A program made the position numbers and the translations under genes. A stretch of DNA of 46,588 bases from Paludibacteraceae bacterium (GTDB taxonomy: Bacteria; Bacteroidota; Bacteroidia; Bacteroidales; Paludibacteraceae), in contig JAFVBR010000047.1 in the NCBI GenBank assembly GCA_017479885.1, forward strand, positions 1 to 46,588, given 5' to 3'. A model generated the notes under the pieces. It saw only the letters and a list, made by a program, of their open reading frames with translations. It was not told the origin of the DNA and made no database searches. How positions within the stretch are numbered: the first letter of the stretch is position 1; every line of letters begins with the position of its first letter. Shown here in pieces: positions 25,441 through 33,579 of this stretch.

Positions 25441-26751
25441 TCAACCCAAAAGGTCTTTTACAAGATAGTGCTTACGCGGATTATCTTCCGCTATAATTTG
25501 TTGGTAACGCTTCCAAAACTGTTCTCTCTCGGGTGTAGGGTTGAGCAAGAAGAGACTGTTACCTTGACGTGAGATGGCGTCATCGATGAAATCCACGGTG
25601 ATGAGGTTTATATCGCGTGCAGGTACGTAAGTCCGTTCTTCTTTGCCCTCTATATACGTCTCACGCACCACATTGGTCTCCACCAAACGCGTGAGCAGTT
25701 GGTTGACAAGACGTGCAGGCAGGCGATTCTCATGCGCCATCTCCTGTGCAGTCTGCGGCTCAACACCCTCAGCAAAACGTTTGACAATAATGTACGTAAG
25801 GAAGAGGGTCACATAGTCTTTGTATCGGCGGGACATGTGTTTTAGGTCTTGGTCGTAATCAAAATCCTCGTTATTCTGAATGGCAAAACTGAGTTGGGCA
25901 CCCGAGAGGATGAACAGACAACTCAGTTGCAGCCATGTGAGCAGCAACGGCAATGCGGCAAAAGCACCATACACAATGCTCGTGCGCGAAAGAAATGCAA
26001 CAAGATAGAACGAAAGCATCTGAAGCAGTTGGAAGAGCGTACCGACAACAATCCCGGGAATGAATGCCGCCCATGCTCCTACCTTTGCGTTAGGTACTGC
26101 CCAATACATCCAACTGAAGATGAGCCAACAAGTAAGGAAAGGCAGTAGTTTGATAGAGAACTCTTTTAGCGGTTCCATGGCAGCGAAAAACTGACTGTCG
26201 GCCGTGGCGGTATTGAAGAAGATGCTGACGCCCGAACTGACCACCATGAGCACAGGAATGAGCAGCAGGATACTTACATAGGTGGTAATCTGACGGAGAA
26301 CTGACCGCGATTTATTCACCTGCCAAATTGTGTTGAATGATGATTCAATGTTGCTGAAGAAGGAATAGACCGACCACAGCAGCACGAGCAGTCCGACCCC
26401 GAGGAAGGCGCCTCCTTGGGCTGTTTCGAGATAGCGCTCTACAAATCCCATCATCGTGGGCACGGCGCCCATCTGTCCAAGAAAACTCTGATACAGCTTG
26501 TCTTCTATCACCTGCTCAAAACCGAAGCCTTTGGCGAAGGCAAGTACGAGAGCGAGAATAGGCACGATGGCGAACATCATGGAGTAGGTGAGGGCATTGG
26601 CACGTGTGTTGATGTCGTGCGAAAGAAAACCCCGTACAGTGATTATGATGCTTCTTAGCGTCAGATATCCCAAACGTTTCCATCGCCCGAGTTCCTCGCC
26701 TGTGCGACGCCACAAATCAACGGTTATGAAATTGATGAAGTTCTTGAACAT
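25441..26751 (-). CDS. YihY/BrkB-family inner-membrane protein
   Basis: The 436-residue protein has the YihY (UPF0761) core of about six transmembrane helices in its first ~300 residues, with family pieces such as NALTYSMMFAIVPILAL, LLVLLWSVYSFFSNIESSFNTIW and SIVYGAFAALPLLLTWLQLSC. The extra C-terminal ~130 residues are soluble and resemble a winged helix (LPARLVNQLLTRLVETNVV), an extension common in Bacteroidota members. The role is not established; the older RNase BN name is incorrect for this family. The start at 26751 is supported by the downstream-most ATG consistent with the family N-terminus. It is transcribed toward the terminator at 25388. Confidence 0.9.
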   Translation of the reverse strand: MFKNFINFITVDLWRRTGEELGRWKRLGYLTLRSIIITVRGFLSHDINTRANALTYSMMFAIVPILALVLAFAKGFGFEQVIEDKLYQSFLGQMGAVPTMMGFVERYLETAQGGAFLGVGLLVLLWSVYSFFSNIESSFNTIWQVNKSRSVLRQITTYVSILLLIPVLMVVSSGVSIFFNTATADSQFFAAMEPLKEFSIKLLPFLTCWLIFSWMYWAVPNAKVGAWAAFIPGIVVGTLFQLLQMLSFYLVAFLSRTSIVYGAFAALPLLLTWLQLSCLFILSGAQLSFAIQNNEDFDYDQDLKHMSRRYKDYVTLFLTYIIVKRFAEGVEPQTAQEMAHENRLPARLVNQLLTRLVETNVVRETYIEGKEERTYVPARDINLITVDFIDDAISRQGNSLFLLNPTPEREQFWKRYQQIIAEDNPRKHYLVKDLLG

Positions 26752-26770
26752 GGTAGTAAGTTTCTAAAAA

Positions 26771-27100
26771 AGTCTCAGCAGGTCTGTAAGCGGGGTTCTG
26801 TGTCCGTCTATAGACGGGTGTCTGTCATTAATCTCGAAACAATATTGCTACTGCTTTCTCTCGCGTTCTACCCTCCGACTCAGGCGAGCCACCCTCTGAC
26901 ATCGGTTTACTTGAACTTGCAACTCGTAGTGTAGCCGTTTCATCATCGGTCTTCCGACCTATGCCATCGTCGCTGTTCCATTGACCAAACATTGCTGCCT
27001 GTCGGGCGTTACCCGATACGATGCTCTGTGTTGCCCCGACTTTCCTCTGCCAATCCGTCGGTTGACGGACTGCACAGCGACAGACCGACCTGCTGAGACT
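26771..27100 (-). ncRNA. rnpB: RNase P RNA
   Basis: The minus strand reads as bacterial class A RNase P RNA, the catalytic RNA that trims tRNA 5' ends. The ends pair as P1: AGTCTCAGCAGGTC at one end is complementary to GACCTGCTGAGACT at the other. Near the 5' end is the conserved GAGGAAAGTC (CR-I, about 27040), and near the 3' end ACAGAACCCCGCTTACAGAC (CR-V, about 26785-26805). The inner ACAGAGCA and GGTAACGCCCGACAGG segments also fit. Six T follow the 3' side of P1. It fills the whole space between the YihY and S41 genes, both also on the minus strand. Boundaries are set by P1. Confidence 0.93.
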
Positions 27101-27118
27101 TGTTTAAGTTTAGTGTTT

Positions 27119-28792
27119 CTAAAGGTTGTTTAATTCTTCTACTGCTCTTTTGAGCATTTTGTCTTTCTTCATGTTTTGTATAACTGCCCCTCTGCCAAAA
27201 TAGTATCTCTGCGCTATCTCTGCGGCAAGCATACTCTTCACTTCATCCTTATGGGCACGTATTGCCTGCTCATAGGAGGGGGTGAGCCGCTCTGCCAACT
27301 TGTCAAGTTCTGCCATCGTAAGGCTGTCTATATCTTCATGATGCGCCATGTCAAGCATCTCGGCAAAGTACTTTGAGGTCTCCGTCTGATAAGTGAAGTT
27401 TCTCTCTTTGAGGAAGATAATGAAATCTTCAACATCTTCATCTGAAAGAACAAAACTGTCGGCAGGAGCAATGGAAGGATGCGTGTTCCGATAGAGAGTG
27501 GCATAGTCAAAGAAGCAGTTCTTGACGTAGAGAGAGTAGGTTATGTCAACCTTTGCCGAGTCATCCAACAGAATGTCAGGTTCTATGCCGCCTCCGTCTC
27601 TCACTGTTCTTCCCTTGGCAGTACGAAATTCGTGGGTCAGACTGTCAGGCACACGCTCCACTGAACCGTCCTGACGGCGTTTGGAGTAGTCGATTGCCTG
27701 AATGCAGCGGCCTGAAGGAATGTAATATTTGGATGTGGTAACTTTCAGATGTCCGTTGTAAGCAATAGGTCGTATAGACTGCACAAGCCCCTTTCCGTAG
27801 GTACGTGTGCCGATAAGCAGGGCGCGGTCAAGGTCCTGCATACTTCCTGCCACAATCTCTGCTGCCGAGGCAGAGTTGCTGTTGACAAGCACTGCCAACT
27901 GCATATCGGGATAGCGGGGTTGTGTGGTGGTTTTGTATGTGCGGTTGGCATTCTTGTTCTTGCCCTTGGTGGAAACAATCTCTGTACCCTTATCAACAAA
28001 CAGACTCATAATCTTTACCGCCTCATCGATTATTCCTCCGCCGTTGTTGCGCAGGTCGATTACAAGAGATGTTATATGCTGTTTTGCTACCATGTCGTCA
28101 ACCGCCTGACGGAACTGTTCGGCACTGCCTTCGGTAAACTCTGAGAAAATGATGTAGCCTGTCTTCTGCTTGCCTGAGTCAATGACAGTGTAAAACTCCA
28201 CGGGCGGCAGTTTTATTTCTTCGCGCTCGAAAGCAACAGTCAGTGGTTTATCCTCATTGGTGCGCAGCAGTTTGAGTGTGACAACAGAGTGGGGCACACC
28301 GCGAAGCAGTGCAGACACATCGGGTGTTGTTTTGCCGAGCACATTCTTGCCGTCCACCTCTATTATTATATCTCCCGCACGCACATCGTTCTTCTGCGCA
28401 GGCATACCCTCGTAAGGCTCCGACACGGCTACATATCGCTTCTCAGCCGACTTGGGCATATATCGTTTCAGGTTGTCGGGGATAGTATCCTGCCGAAGCA
28501 TTATCATTGCCCCTATGCCGCCGTATTTGCCTGTTGTCATGAGGCGCAAATCCTGAGTCTTGTCCTCGGGAATATACACGGTGTATGGGTCAATCTTGCG
28601 CAGCATCTGATGAATGGAGGTTGCCACAAGTTCGTCGTAGTTGAGTGTGTCGGCATAATTGATGTCAAGTTGTCTGAGCACATCGTTGTATATGGTCAGA
28701 TTGCGTTCAACCCTTGCTGTGCTGCTTGTTTGTGCTGCCGCTGCTACAGTGATTGCAAGCAGCAGTGCCGTTATGTAAGTTTTTGTCGTCAT
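27119..28792 (-). CDS. S41-family C-terminal processing protease
   Basis: The 557-residue protein has a cleavable signal peptide (TYITALLLAITVAAAAQ), so it works in the periplasm. An N-terminal helical part is followed by a PDZ domain (about 105-190, with VRAGDIIIEVDGKNVLG). The S41 core has the nucleophile region NSNSASAAEIVAGSMQD and, after it, the general-base Lys in RTYGKGLVQ. The 130-residue tail is helical. Such proteases remove C-terminal tails or degrade periplasmic proteins; the substrate is unknown. Its start overlaps the coaD stop by four bases (ATGA), so it is last in the minus-strand operon. Confidence 0.92.
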   Translation of the reverse strand: MTTKTYITALLLAITVAAAAQTSSTARVERNLTIYNDVLRQLDINYADTLNYDELVATSIHQMLRKIDPYTVYIPEDKTQDLRLMTTGKYGGIGAMIMLRQDTIPDNLKRYMPKSAEKRYVAVSEPYEGMPAQKNDVRAGDIIIEVDGKNVLGKTTPDVSALLRGVPHSVVTLKLLRTNEDKPLTVAFEREEIKLPPVEFYTVIDSGKQKTGYIIFSEFTEGSAEQFRQAVDDMVAKQHITSLVIDLRNNGGGIIDEAVKIMSLFVDKGTEIVSTKGKNKNANRTYKTTTQPRYPDMQLAVLVNSNSASAAEIVAGSMQDLDRALLIGTRTYGKGLVQSIRPIAYNGHLKVTTSKYYIPSGRCIQAIDYSKRRQDGSVERVPDSLTHEFRTAKGRTVRDGGGIEPDILLDDSAKVDITYSLYVKNCFFDYATLYRNTHPSIAPADSFVLSDEDVEDFIIFLKERNFTYQTETSKYFAEMLDMAHHEDIDSLTMAELDKLAERLTPSYEQAIRAHKDEVKSMLAAEIAQRYYFGRGAVIQNMKKDKMLKRAVEELNNL

Positions 28793-29226
28793 GCAAGATA
28801 TTCTTTAATGTCGTATCCGTGTTGATACAAATCGCGTACCAAAGTGGATGATATGTGTGCATATTCGGGGCGTGTGTAGAGTATCACGGTTTCAAGGCCT
28901 GTCAGGTGCTTGTTCGCCTCTGCCATGTTTCTTTCATATTCGAAGTCGGCTACGCAGCGAACACCTCTCAGTATAAATTGCGCGTTGTGTTCGCGGGCGA
29001 AATCGACTGTCAGACCTGTATATATCTCAACCGTTACGCGGGGCTCGTTTTCGTAAGTTTTCCTGATATGCGCAAGGCGTTTCTCGGCAGGAAAGATTGA
29101 CTGCTTTAGCGAATTGGTGCCTATACCTATTATTATATTGTCAAACAGACTGAGTGCACGCTGAACAATATCGGCATGTCCTATAGTGAATGGGTCGAAG
29201 GACCCGGGAAAAATTGCAGTCTTCAT
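28789..29226 (-). CDS. coaD: Phosphopantetheine adenylyltransferase
   Basis: This enzyme catalyses the penultimate step of coenzyme A synthesis, joining AMP to 4'-phosphopantetheine. The 145-residue protein has the nucleotidyltransferase (T/H)xGH motif in FPGSFDPFTIGHADI (H17), the RGVRCVADFEYE segment, and the SSTLVRDL motif near the C-terminus. It is slightly short but complete. It lies 30 nt downstream of the acyltransferase gene and overlaps the S41 protease start. Confidence 0.96.
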   Translation of the reverse strand: MKTAIFPGSFDPFTIGHADIVQRALSLFDNIIIGIGTNSLKQSIFPAEKRLAHIRKTYENEPRVTVEIYTGLTVDFAREHNAQFILRGVRCVADFEYERNMAEANKHLTGLETVILYTRPEYAHISSTLVRDLYQHGYDIKEYLA

Positions 29227-29256
29227 AAAATACTAAACAAGTAAGTTATCGTGCAT

Positions 29257-30435
29257 TTATCGCGCATTTTTGCGCGATGATTTATGCGCTTCAAGTTGGT
29301 TAACAAGCGGAAACGAGTACATCTCGAGAAGTTTCTCGCGCAGGAACACTGTGTCTTTGTCAGCAATATCAACAAGAGCAATGCGCGAGTCGATATAATT
29401 CTCAAATGCCGCCTTCTCTTCATCAGAGTAGTCTTCGCTGAACTTGTCGGTATTGAGATAGAGGTCGTATGCTATGCGGTTGACGTTGTATATGCAATAA
29501 TTGGTGTGTATAAGTCTGTCAATCAGTTCTGCCACAAGCGTCACCTGCTCGTTCCTGTTGGTTGTTTGCGCCTCTATTCCGTCTAAAAACTGATTGATAG
29601 GTTGCGCTATCGTGAATACCGTCTGTCCTTTCCATCCGAGCAAACCGGTACGCATATTCACAAAGTCGTCCTGAGGAGTCTTTTTCCACTCGGCATTATC
29701 GCGTCTGAGTTGCATCTCCTGTGCCTTGAGATAGTCGCAAGGGTCATACTCATAGCAGATTGCAACAGGAGTGATGTTCAGTTCCTTCAGACTCTCTATG
29801 AAGTTTTTGCCGCCCGACATGGCAAGCATCTTCAGCAACGCAGGTTGTGTGCGGTCATCGCTGTTCTTGGCACGGCCCTCCCGTTGCGCAAGCCAAACAC
29901 CTGCTCTCTCATTGGTTATCAAATGACGGATGTAACTGCTTAATTGCAGCGAGTTGCGCATCATCTCATGCACCGTTCCGCCACGTATGACGGAGAAACC
30001 GTGGTTGATTCGCAGCATATCCTCCACCCACGACTGCACGTACAGATTAGTGCCCGCACCGAAGTAGATGCGTTTGCCTGTCAGGTCTTTAATGAGTACG
30101 CTGAGGAAGGCTGCATCAAGAATGATGTCACGGTGATTGCTTAGCAGCAGTGCAGGCAGCGCAAGGTTCTCAGCACCTCTGAGTTGCAGACCGTTGCATG
30201 CCTTGGCGGCAAGGTTTTTCAGACCGCGAATGATTAGCACATCGTCAAACTCATTCAGGTCGTGCACTTCGTTCAGCGGAAGAATTATTTCGTCGGCAGT
30301 GCAACTGTCTTTCATTTGGTAATGGCAGATGCCCTCCACAATATGCCTGAATTCGCTGTTGTGGATTATCCTCAGCAAAGCCTCACGGAATTGCCCCGGA
30401 GAGTATGCCTCTATATTTTCAAATTCTGTGTTCAT
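29257..30435 (-). CDS. Glycerolipid acyltransferase-like protein
   Basis: The 392-residue protein carries a PlsC/PlsB-type acyltransferase domain: LLSNHRDIILDAAFL holds the NHRD-like block I. The spacing to Asp differs from strict HX4D but is shared by a Bacteroidota subgroup. Block III-like text is GVWLAQREGRAKNSDD, and the late block is NITPVAICYEYDPCD. No transmembrane segment is evident, so it would act at the membrane surface, probably acylating a glycerol phosphate or a related lipid. The N-terminal ~100 residues and the helical tail are of unknown role. The start at 30435 lies right at the edge of array 2, whose copies form its upstream leader. Confidence 0.75.
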   Translation of the reverse strand: MNTEFENIEAYSPGQFREALLRIIHNSEFRHIVEGICHYQMKDSCTADEIILPLNEVHDLNEFDDVLIIRGLKNLAAKACNGLQLRGAENLALPALLLSNHRDIILDAAFLSVLIKDLTGKRIYFGAGTNLYVQSWVEDMLRINHGFSVIRGGTVHEMMRNSLQLSSYIRHLITNERAGVWLAQREGRAKNSDDRTQPALLKMLAMSGGKNFIESLKELNITPVAICYEYDPCDYLKAQEMQLRRDNAEWKKTPQDDFVNMRTGLLGWKGQTVFTIAQPINQFLDGIEAQTTNRNEQVTLVAELIDRLIHTNYCIYNVNRIAYDLYLNTDKFSEDYSDEEKAAFENYIDSRIALVDIADKDTVFLREKLLEMYSFPLVNQLEAHKSSRKNAR

Positions 30436-30453
30436 ATCAAACTAAACTACTGT

Positions 30454-30756
30454 CAAACAATATCAAACAACCATCAAACAACCGTCAAACAACCATCAAA
30501 CAACCATCAAACAACCATCAAACAACCGTCAAACAACCGTCAAACAACCGTCAAACAACCGTCAAACAACCGTCAAACAACCGTCAAACAACCGTCAAAC
30601 AACCATCAAACAACCATCAAACAACCGTCAAACAACCGTCAAACAACCGTCAAACAACCGTCAAACAACCGTCAAACAACCGTCAAACAACCGTCAAACA
30701 ACCGTCAAACAACCGTCAAACAACCGTCAAACAACCGTCAAACAACCGTCAAACTT
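30454..30756. repeat. 11-bp tandem array 2 (CAAACAACCRT), 26 copies in perfect phase
   Basis: From 30464 to 30749 there are 26 units of exactly 11 nt without a single length change, preceded by one 10-nt unit (30454) and ended by a partial CAAAC. Only one position varies: A or G at the tenth base (A in units 1, 3-5, 13 and 14, G elsewhere). It lies between the YigZ-like gene and the acyltransferase gene, both transcribed leftward, so the transcript reads ACGGTTGTTTG. Because 11 is not a multiple of three, all three frames cycle within it; on the plus strand this makes long spurious ORFs. Confidence 0.95.
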
Positions 30757-31293
30757 CTTCTTTATGTCGCATACAATTACGCATTGGTCATTCTCATAGT
30801 CCTGACTGATGATGCGGGCGTCGATGTCCTTCAGCGTACGCATAACGTTGTTCATCTTTTCGTAATTAAAACGCAGAGTGCGTCTCACCGTCACGTCTTT
30901 CTCCACTATCTGAGCATTGGCAAGAGCATCTGACGCAGCTTCTTTGTAGGCAACCACGAGTCCGCCCGTGCCGAGCAGTATGCCCCCGAAATACCTTACA
31001 ACCACTATCAGTATGTTGGTCAGGTGCCGTGAATTGATTTGCCCGAGTATAGGTCTGCCCGCAGTGCCCGAAGGCTCGCCGTCATCGCTCTGCCGGAACT
31101 GCTCACGGTCAGCACCGAGCATCCACGCATAGCACACATGACGGGCATCGTAGTATTCTTTTCGGTAGTATGCCAAGCGTTGCTTCGCCTCCTGTTCTGT
31201 CTCAACGGGTTCAGCAAAAGCCAGGAAACGACTCCCTTTCTCTTTGTATAGCCCGTTGGCAGGTTGTAGTATGGTATAAAAACTGTCAGCCAT
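30727..31293 (-). CDS. yigZ: YigZ/IMPACT-family protein
   Basis: The 188-residue protein has the IMPACT N-terminal domain: KEKGSRFLAFAEPV, ARHVCYAWMLG, the DDGEPSGTAGRPIL motif, and VVRYFGGILLGTGGLVVAYKEA. A ferredoxin-like C-terminal part follows (DUF1949-like, FNYEKMNNVMRTLKD). The family is conserved from bacteria to humans and in eukaryotes regulates translation via GCN1; the bacterial role is unclear. The start at 31293 is preferred to 31311, because the -7 box at 31316-31323 would leave almost no leader. The last residues (FDGCLTVV) and the TGA are read from the 11-bp array. Confidence 0.9.
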   Translation of the reverse strand: MADSFYTILQPANGLYKEKGSRFLAFAEPVETEQEAKQRLAYYRKEYYDARHVCYAWMLGADREQFRQSDDGEPSGTAGRPILGQINSRHLTNILIVVVRYFGGILLGTGGLVVAYKEAASDALANAQIVEKDVTVRRTLRFNYEKMNNVMRTLKDIDARIISQDYENDQCVIVCDIKKKFDGCLTVV

Positions 31294-31315
31294 ATATGCA
31301 AACCAATTCAATTTG

Positions 31316-31347
31316 CAAAGTTAATGCAAGTTTTCGAATTATACAAA
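31316..31347 (-). promoter_or_regulatory. yigZ operon promoter
   Basis: Minus strand: TTTG (31344-31347) and TAACTTTG (31316-31323), with a 20 bp spacer. It probably drives yigZ, the acyltransferase gene, coaD and the S41 gene. Confidence 0.75.
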
Positions 31348-31715
31348 TATTTGTGAACTGCCATTATTGATACACCATTCAATAAATCATGTGCTGTTCC
31401 CTTTTAATCTGAGTGCTATGCCATATTAATTTATCTCCTATACTCAATTATATGAATATATACAGTACTCCACATGAATGTACACTCCCAAAGCCTATGC
31501 CTTTCCTGCATGAATTTAATCATATTTATTCCATATAATTAGTATGAAATTAGTATGTGATTAGTATGTGATTAGTATGTGATTAATTATTCGGTACCGT
31601 AATTCTTTGTTACACTCACGCTGATTTCAATACTTATCTCATGATTTGATAACGCCTGCCTTGTCAACTTAATTCCGCTTTCTTCAATAAAAGATTATAT
31701 TTTTTTCGTGATTTT
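31348..31715. other. A/T-rich gap between divergent operons
   Basis: No gene is seen. The only structure noted is the 11-bp repeat at 31539-31582. The rest is low in G+C and otherwise featureless. Confidence 0.6.
31539..31582 (+). repeat. 11-bp tandem repeat of a different unit (TTAGTATGTGA x4)
   Basis: The first unit is TTAGTATGAAA (31539-31549), followed by three exact TTAGTATGTGA units to 31582 and then TTAATTA. The length is 11 nt again, but the unit is unrelated to arrays 1 and 2. Confidence 0.9.
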
Positions 31716-31747
31716 TTTGCGTGAATGAGATAAAAATTATAACTTTG
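31716..31747 (+). promoter_or_regulatory. Promoter of the GH3/SPT lipid operon
   Basis: TTTG lies at 31716-31719 and TAACTTTG at 31740-31747, with a 20 bp spacer. The upstream in-frame ATG at 31721 is inside the promoter, so translation should begin at 31850. Confidence 0.8.
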
Positions 31748-31849
31748 TCGGCTGATTTTGTTAATGTGCAGGAAAAGGGGATTGAAAATGAAGCAAAGAG
31801 GGGGAGGAGAATAGGGAAGGATGGCATCCTGCACTACATATATATTGAT

Positions 31850-33553
31850 ATGAATAAAACTGACAATTCGTTAATACCCAATATTCTTCTGCGTTTAGCA
31901 GGCGGGCAGCAATACAGGGAACTGAAGCGTGCCTGCCGTAATCCCCGCAAGGCGCAGGAACTTACCCTGAGAAGCATTCTCGCTTATGCCAAAGATACTG
32001 TCTATGGCAAAGAGCATCATTTCGATGAAATACTTCAGGCAAAGACGGCGGAAGAACTTTTTATCAGTTATCAGAACAACGTAAAAGCCACTGATTACGA
32101 GCAGTTGCGTGAATACGTAGAGCGCCACAAACAAGGAGAAGAGAATGTCCTATTCCCCGGCAGACCTCGCATGTATGCCACCACATCGGGTACAACCAAA
32201 CAACCAAAATGGATTCCCCTCACTCAGGTTTATCTGAAGAATGTCTATCAGAAGATGACCTACCTGTGGCTCTATAACTACATACGTCACAAGAGAAAGA
32301 CTTTTGCAGGTAAGGTGGTTTTTGTTGTCAGCACTGCCGAAGAAGGCTATGCCCCTGACGGTACGGTTTATGGTGCTGTATCAGGCGTGCTTCAGAAAGA
32401 TGCGCCCGAACTGATAAGAGAGCATTACGCATCAGTACCTGAGATATTCGAGATAAAAGATTATGCTGCAAGATATTATGCACTAATGCGGATATCGGTT
32501 GAACAGTATGTCACCTTGGTCATCATGCCCAATCCCTCTTCAGTGATTGAGATGCAGAACACTCTCACAGAACATTTCGAAGCGATTTGTGATGATATAG
32601 AGAAAGGAACCATTTCTGATGAATTCGACATTCCTGACAATATACGCAATTCGCTTCTGTCATATATAACCCCCAACCCCGAGCGTGCACAGGAACTGCG
32701 TGCCTTGAAAGCGGAATACGGAGAAGTGCTGCCCAAGCATTATTGGCCCGACGTGCAGATGCTGAGCACATGGAAATGCGGCAACACACAGATATATGCA
32801 GACAAAATAAAGGATTGGTTTCCTGCTGACTGCTTCTATCAGGAGTTGGGATATTTCGCCACCGAATGTAGGTTCGGACTTGTGATAGATGACACATTGA
32901 ACTCAGTGCTCTTCCCTCATTATCATTATTACGAGTTTGTGGAAGAGAGCGAGATAGGCAACCCCGATGCCTCTTTTCTGCAGTTGGACGAATTGGTGGA
33001 AGGCAAGCGCTATTGCCCTTATGTGACCACCTTCTCAGGCCTTTACAGATACAACATGAGCGACCTTGTGGAAGTGGGACCTTCCTTCAAGAATACCCCC
33101 ACCGTACACATGGTTCAGAAAGTGAACGGGATAGTCAGCATGACGGGTGAGAAATTGTATGAAGGTCAGTATATTGAGGCTGTGCGTACTGCCGAGAAAC
33201 AACTCAAAATGAAGACGCGTTTCTTCGTTGGCTTCGCTGACATCTCATCCATGGCTTATCAATTTTACTATGAGTTTGTCAATCAAAAGACTACACAAGC
33301 GGCCGCCGAACGTTTCTCCAAGCGGGTAGATGAGATACTTCAACGTATAAACATCGAATATAAGGCAAAACGCGAGAGTTTCCGTCTGAAAGAACCTCGG
33401 ACCCACAGACTCGGAAAGGACTCGTTCTACCGATTCAAGAAGAAGAGTATTGCCGATGGTACAGGCAGAGACGGGCAGTTCAAAGTAAACCTTCTCATGC
33501 AAGACGACAAACGTAAAGCCAAGTTTGACCAACTTGAGAAGATATATGATTGA
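31850..33553 (+). CDS. GH3-family acyl-adenylating/amido-synthetase-like enzyme, copy 1
   Basis: The 567-residue protein belongs to the GH3 family, relatives of plant enzymes that adenylate a carboxylic acid and join it to an amine. Family marks are the opening NILLRLAGGQQYRELKRACRNP, the phosphate-binding YATTSGTTKQPKWIPLT, EGYAPDGTVYGAVSG, the YRYNMSDLVEVG strand and the MTGEKLYEGQ hinge. The substrates of bacterial members are largely unknown. In this operon I infer N-acylation of a sphingoid base or amino lipid, unproven. The start at 31850 follows the promoter and gives the same N-terminus as copy 2. The second copy begins 26 nt later. Confidence 0.87.
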   Translation: MNKTDNSLIPNILLRLAGGQQYRELKRACRNPRKAQELTLRSILAYAKDTVYGKEHHFDEILQAKTAEELFISYQNNVKATDYEQLREYVERHKQGEENVLFPGRPRMYATTSGTTKQPKWIPLTQVYLKNVYQKMTYLWLYNYIRHKRKTFAGKVVFVVSTAEEGYAPDGTVYGAVSGVLQKDAPELIREHYASVPEIFEIKDYAARYYALMRISVEQYVTLVIMPNPSSVIEMQNTLTEHFEAICDDIEKGTISDEFDIPDNIRNSLLSYITPNPERAQELRALKAEYGEVLPKHYWPDVQMLSTWKCGNTQIYADKIKDWFPADCFYQELGYFATECRFGLVIDDTLNSVLFPHYHYYEFVEESEIGNPDASFLQLDELVEGKRYCPYVTTFSGLYRYNMSDLVEVGPSFKNTPTVHMVQKVNGIVSMTGEKLYEGQYIEAVRTAEKQLKMKTRFFVGFADISSMAYQFYYEFVNQKTTQAAAERFSKRVDEILQRINIEYKAKRESFRLKEPRTHRLGKDSFYRFKKKSIADGTGRDGQFKVNLLMQDDKRKAKFDQLEKIYD

Positions 33554-33579
33554 TATAGACTAATATATATATTATCACT

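Noticed and set aside
30454-30756. CRISPR array.
   Set aside because: The units are 11 bp and directly contiguous with no unique spacers, and no cas genes are in the window.
30262-30933. Plus-strand ORFs of 223 and 134 codons rich in NNRQTTVKQPS.
   Set aside because: They are generated by the 11-bp array read in all three frames; the flanking real genes are on the other strand and the ORFs have no promoter.
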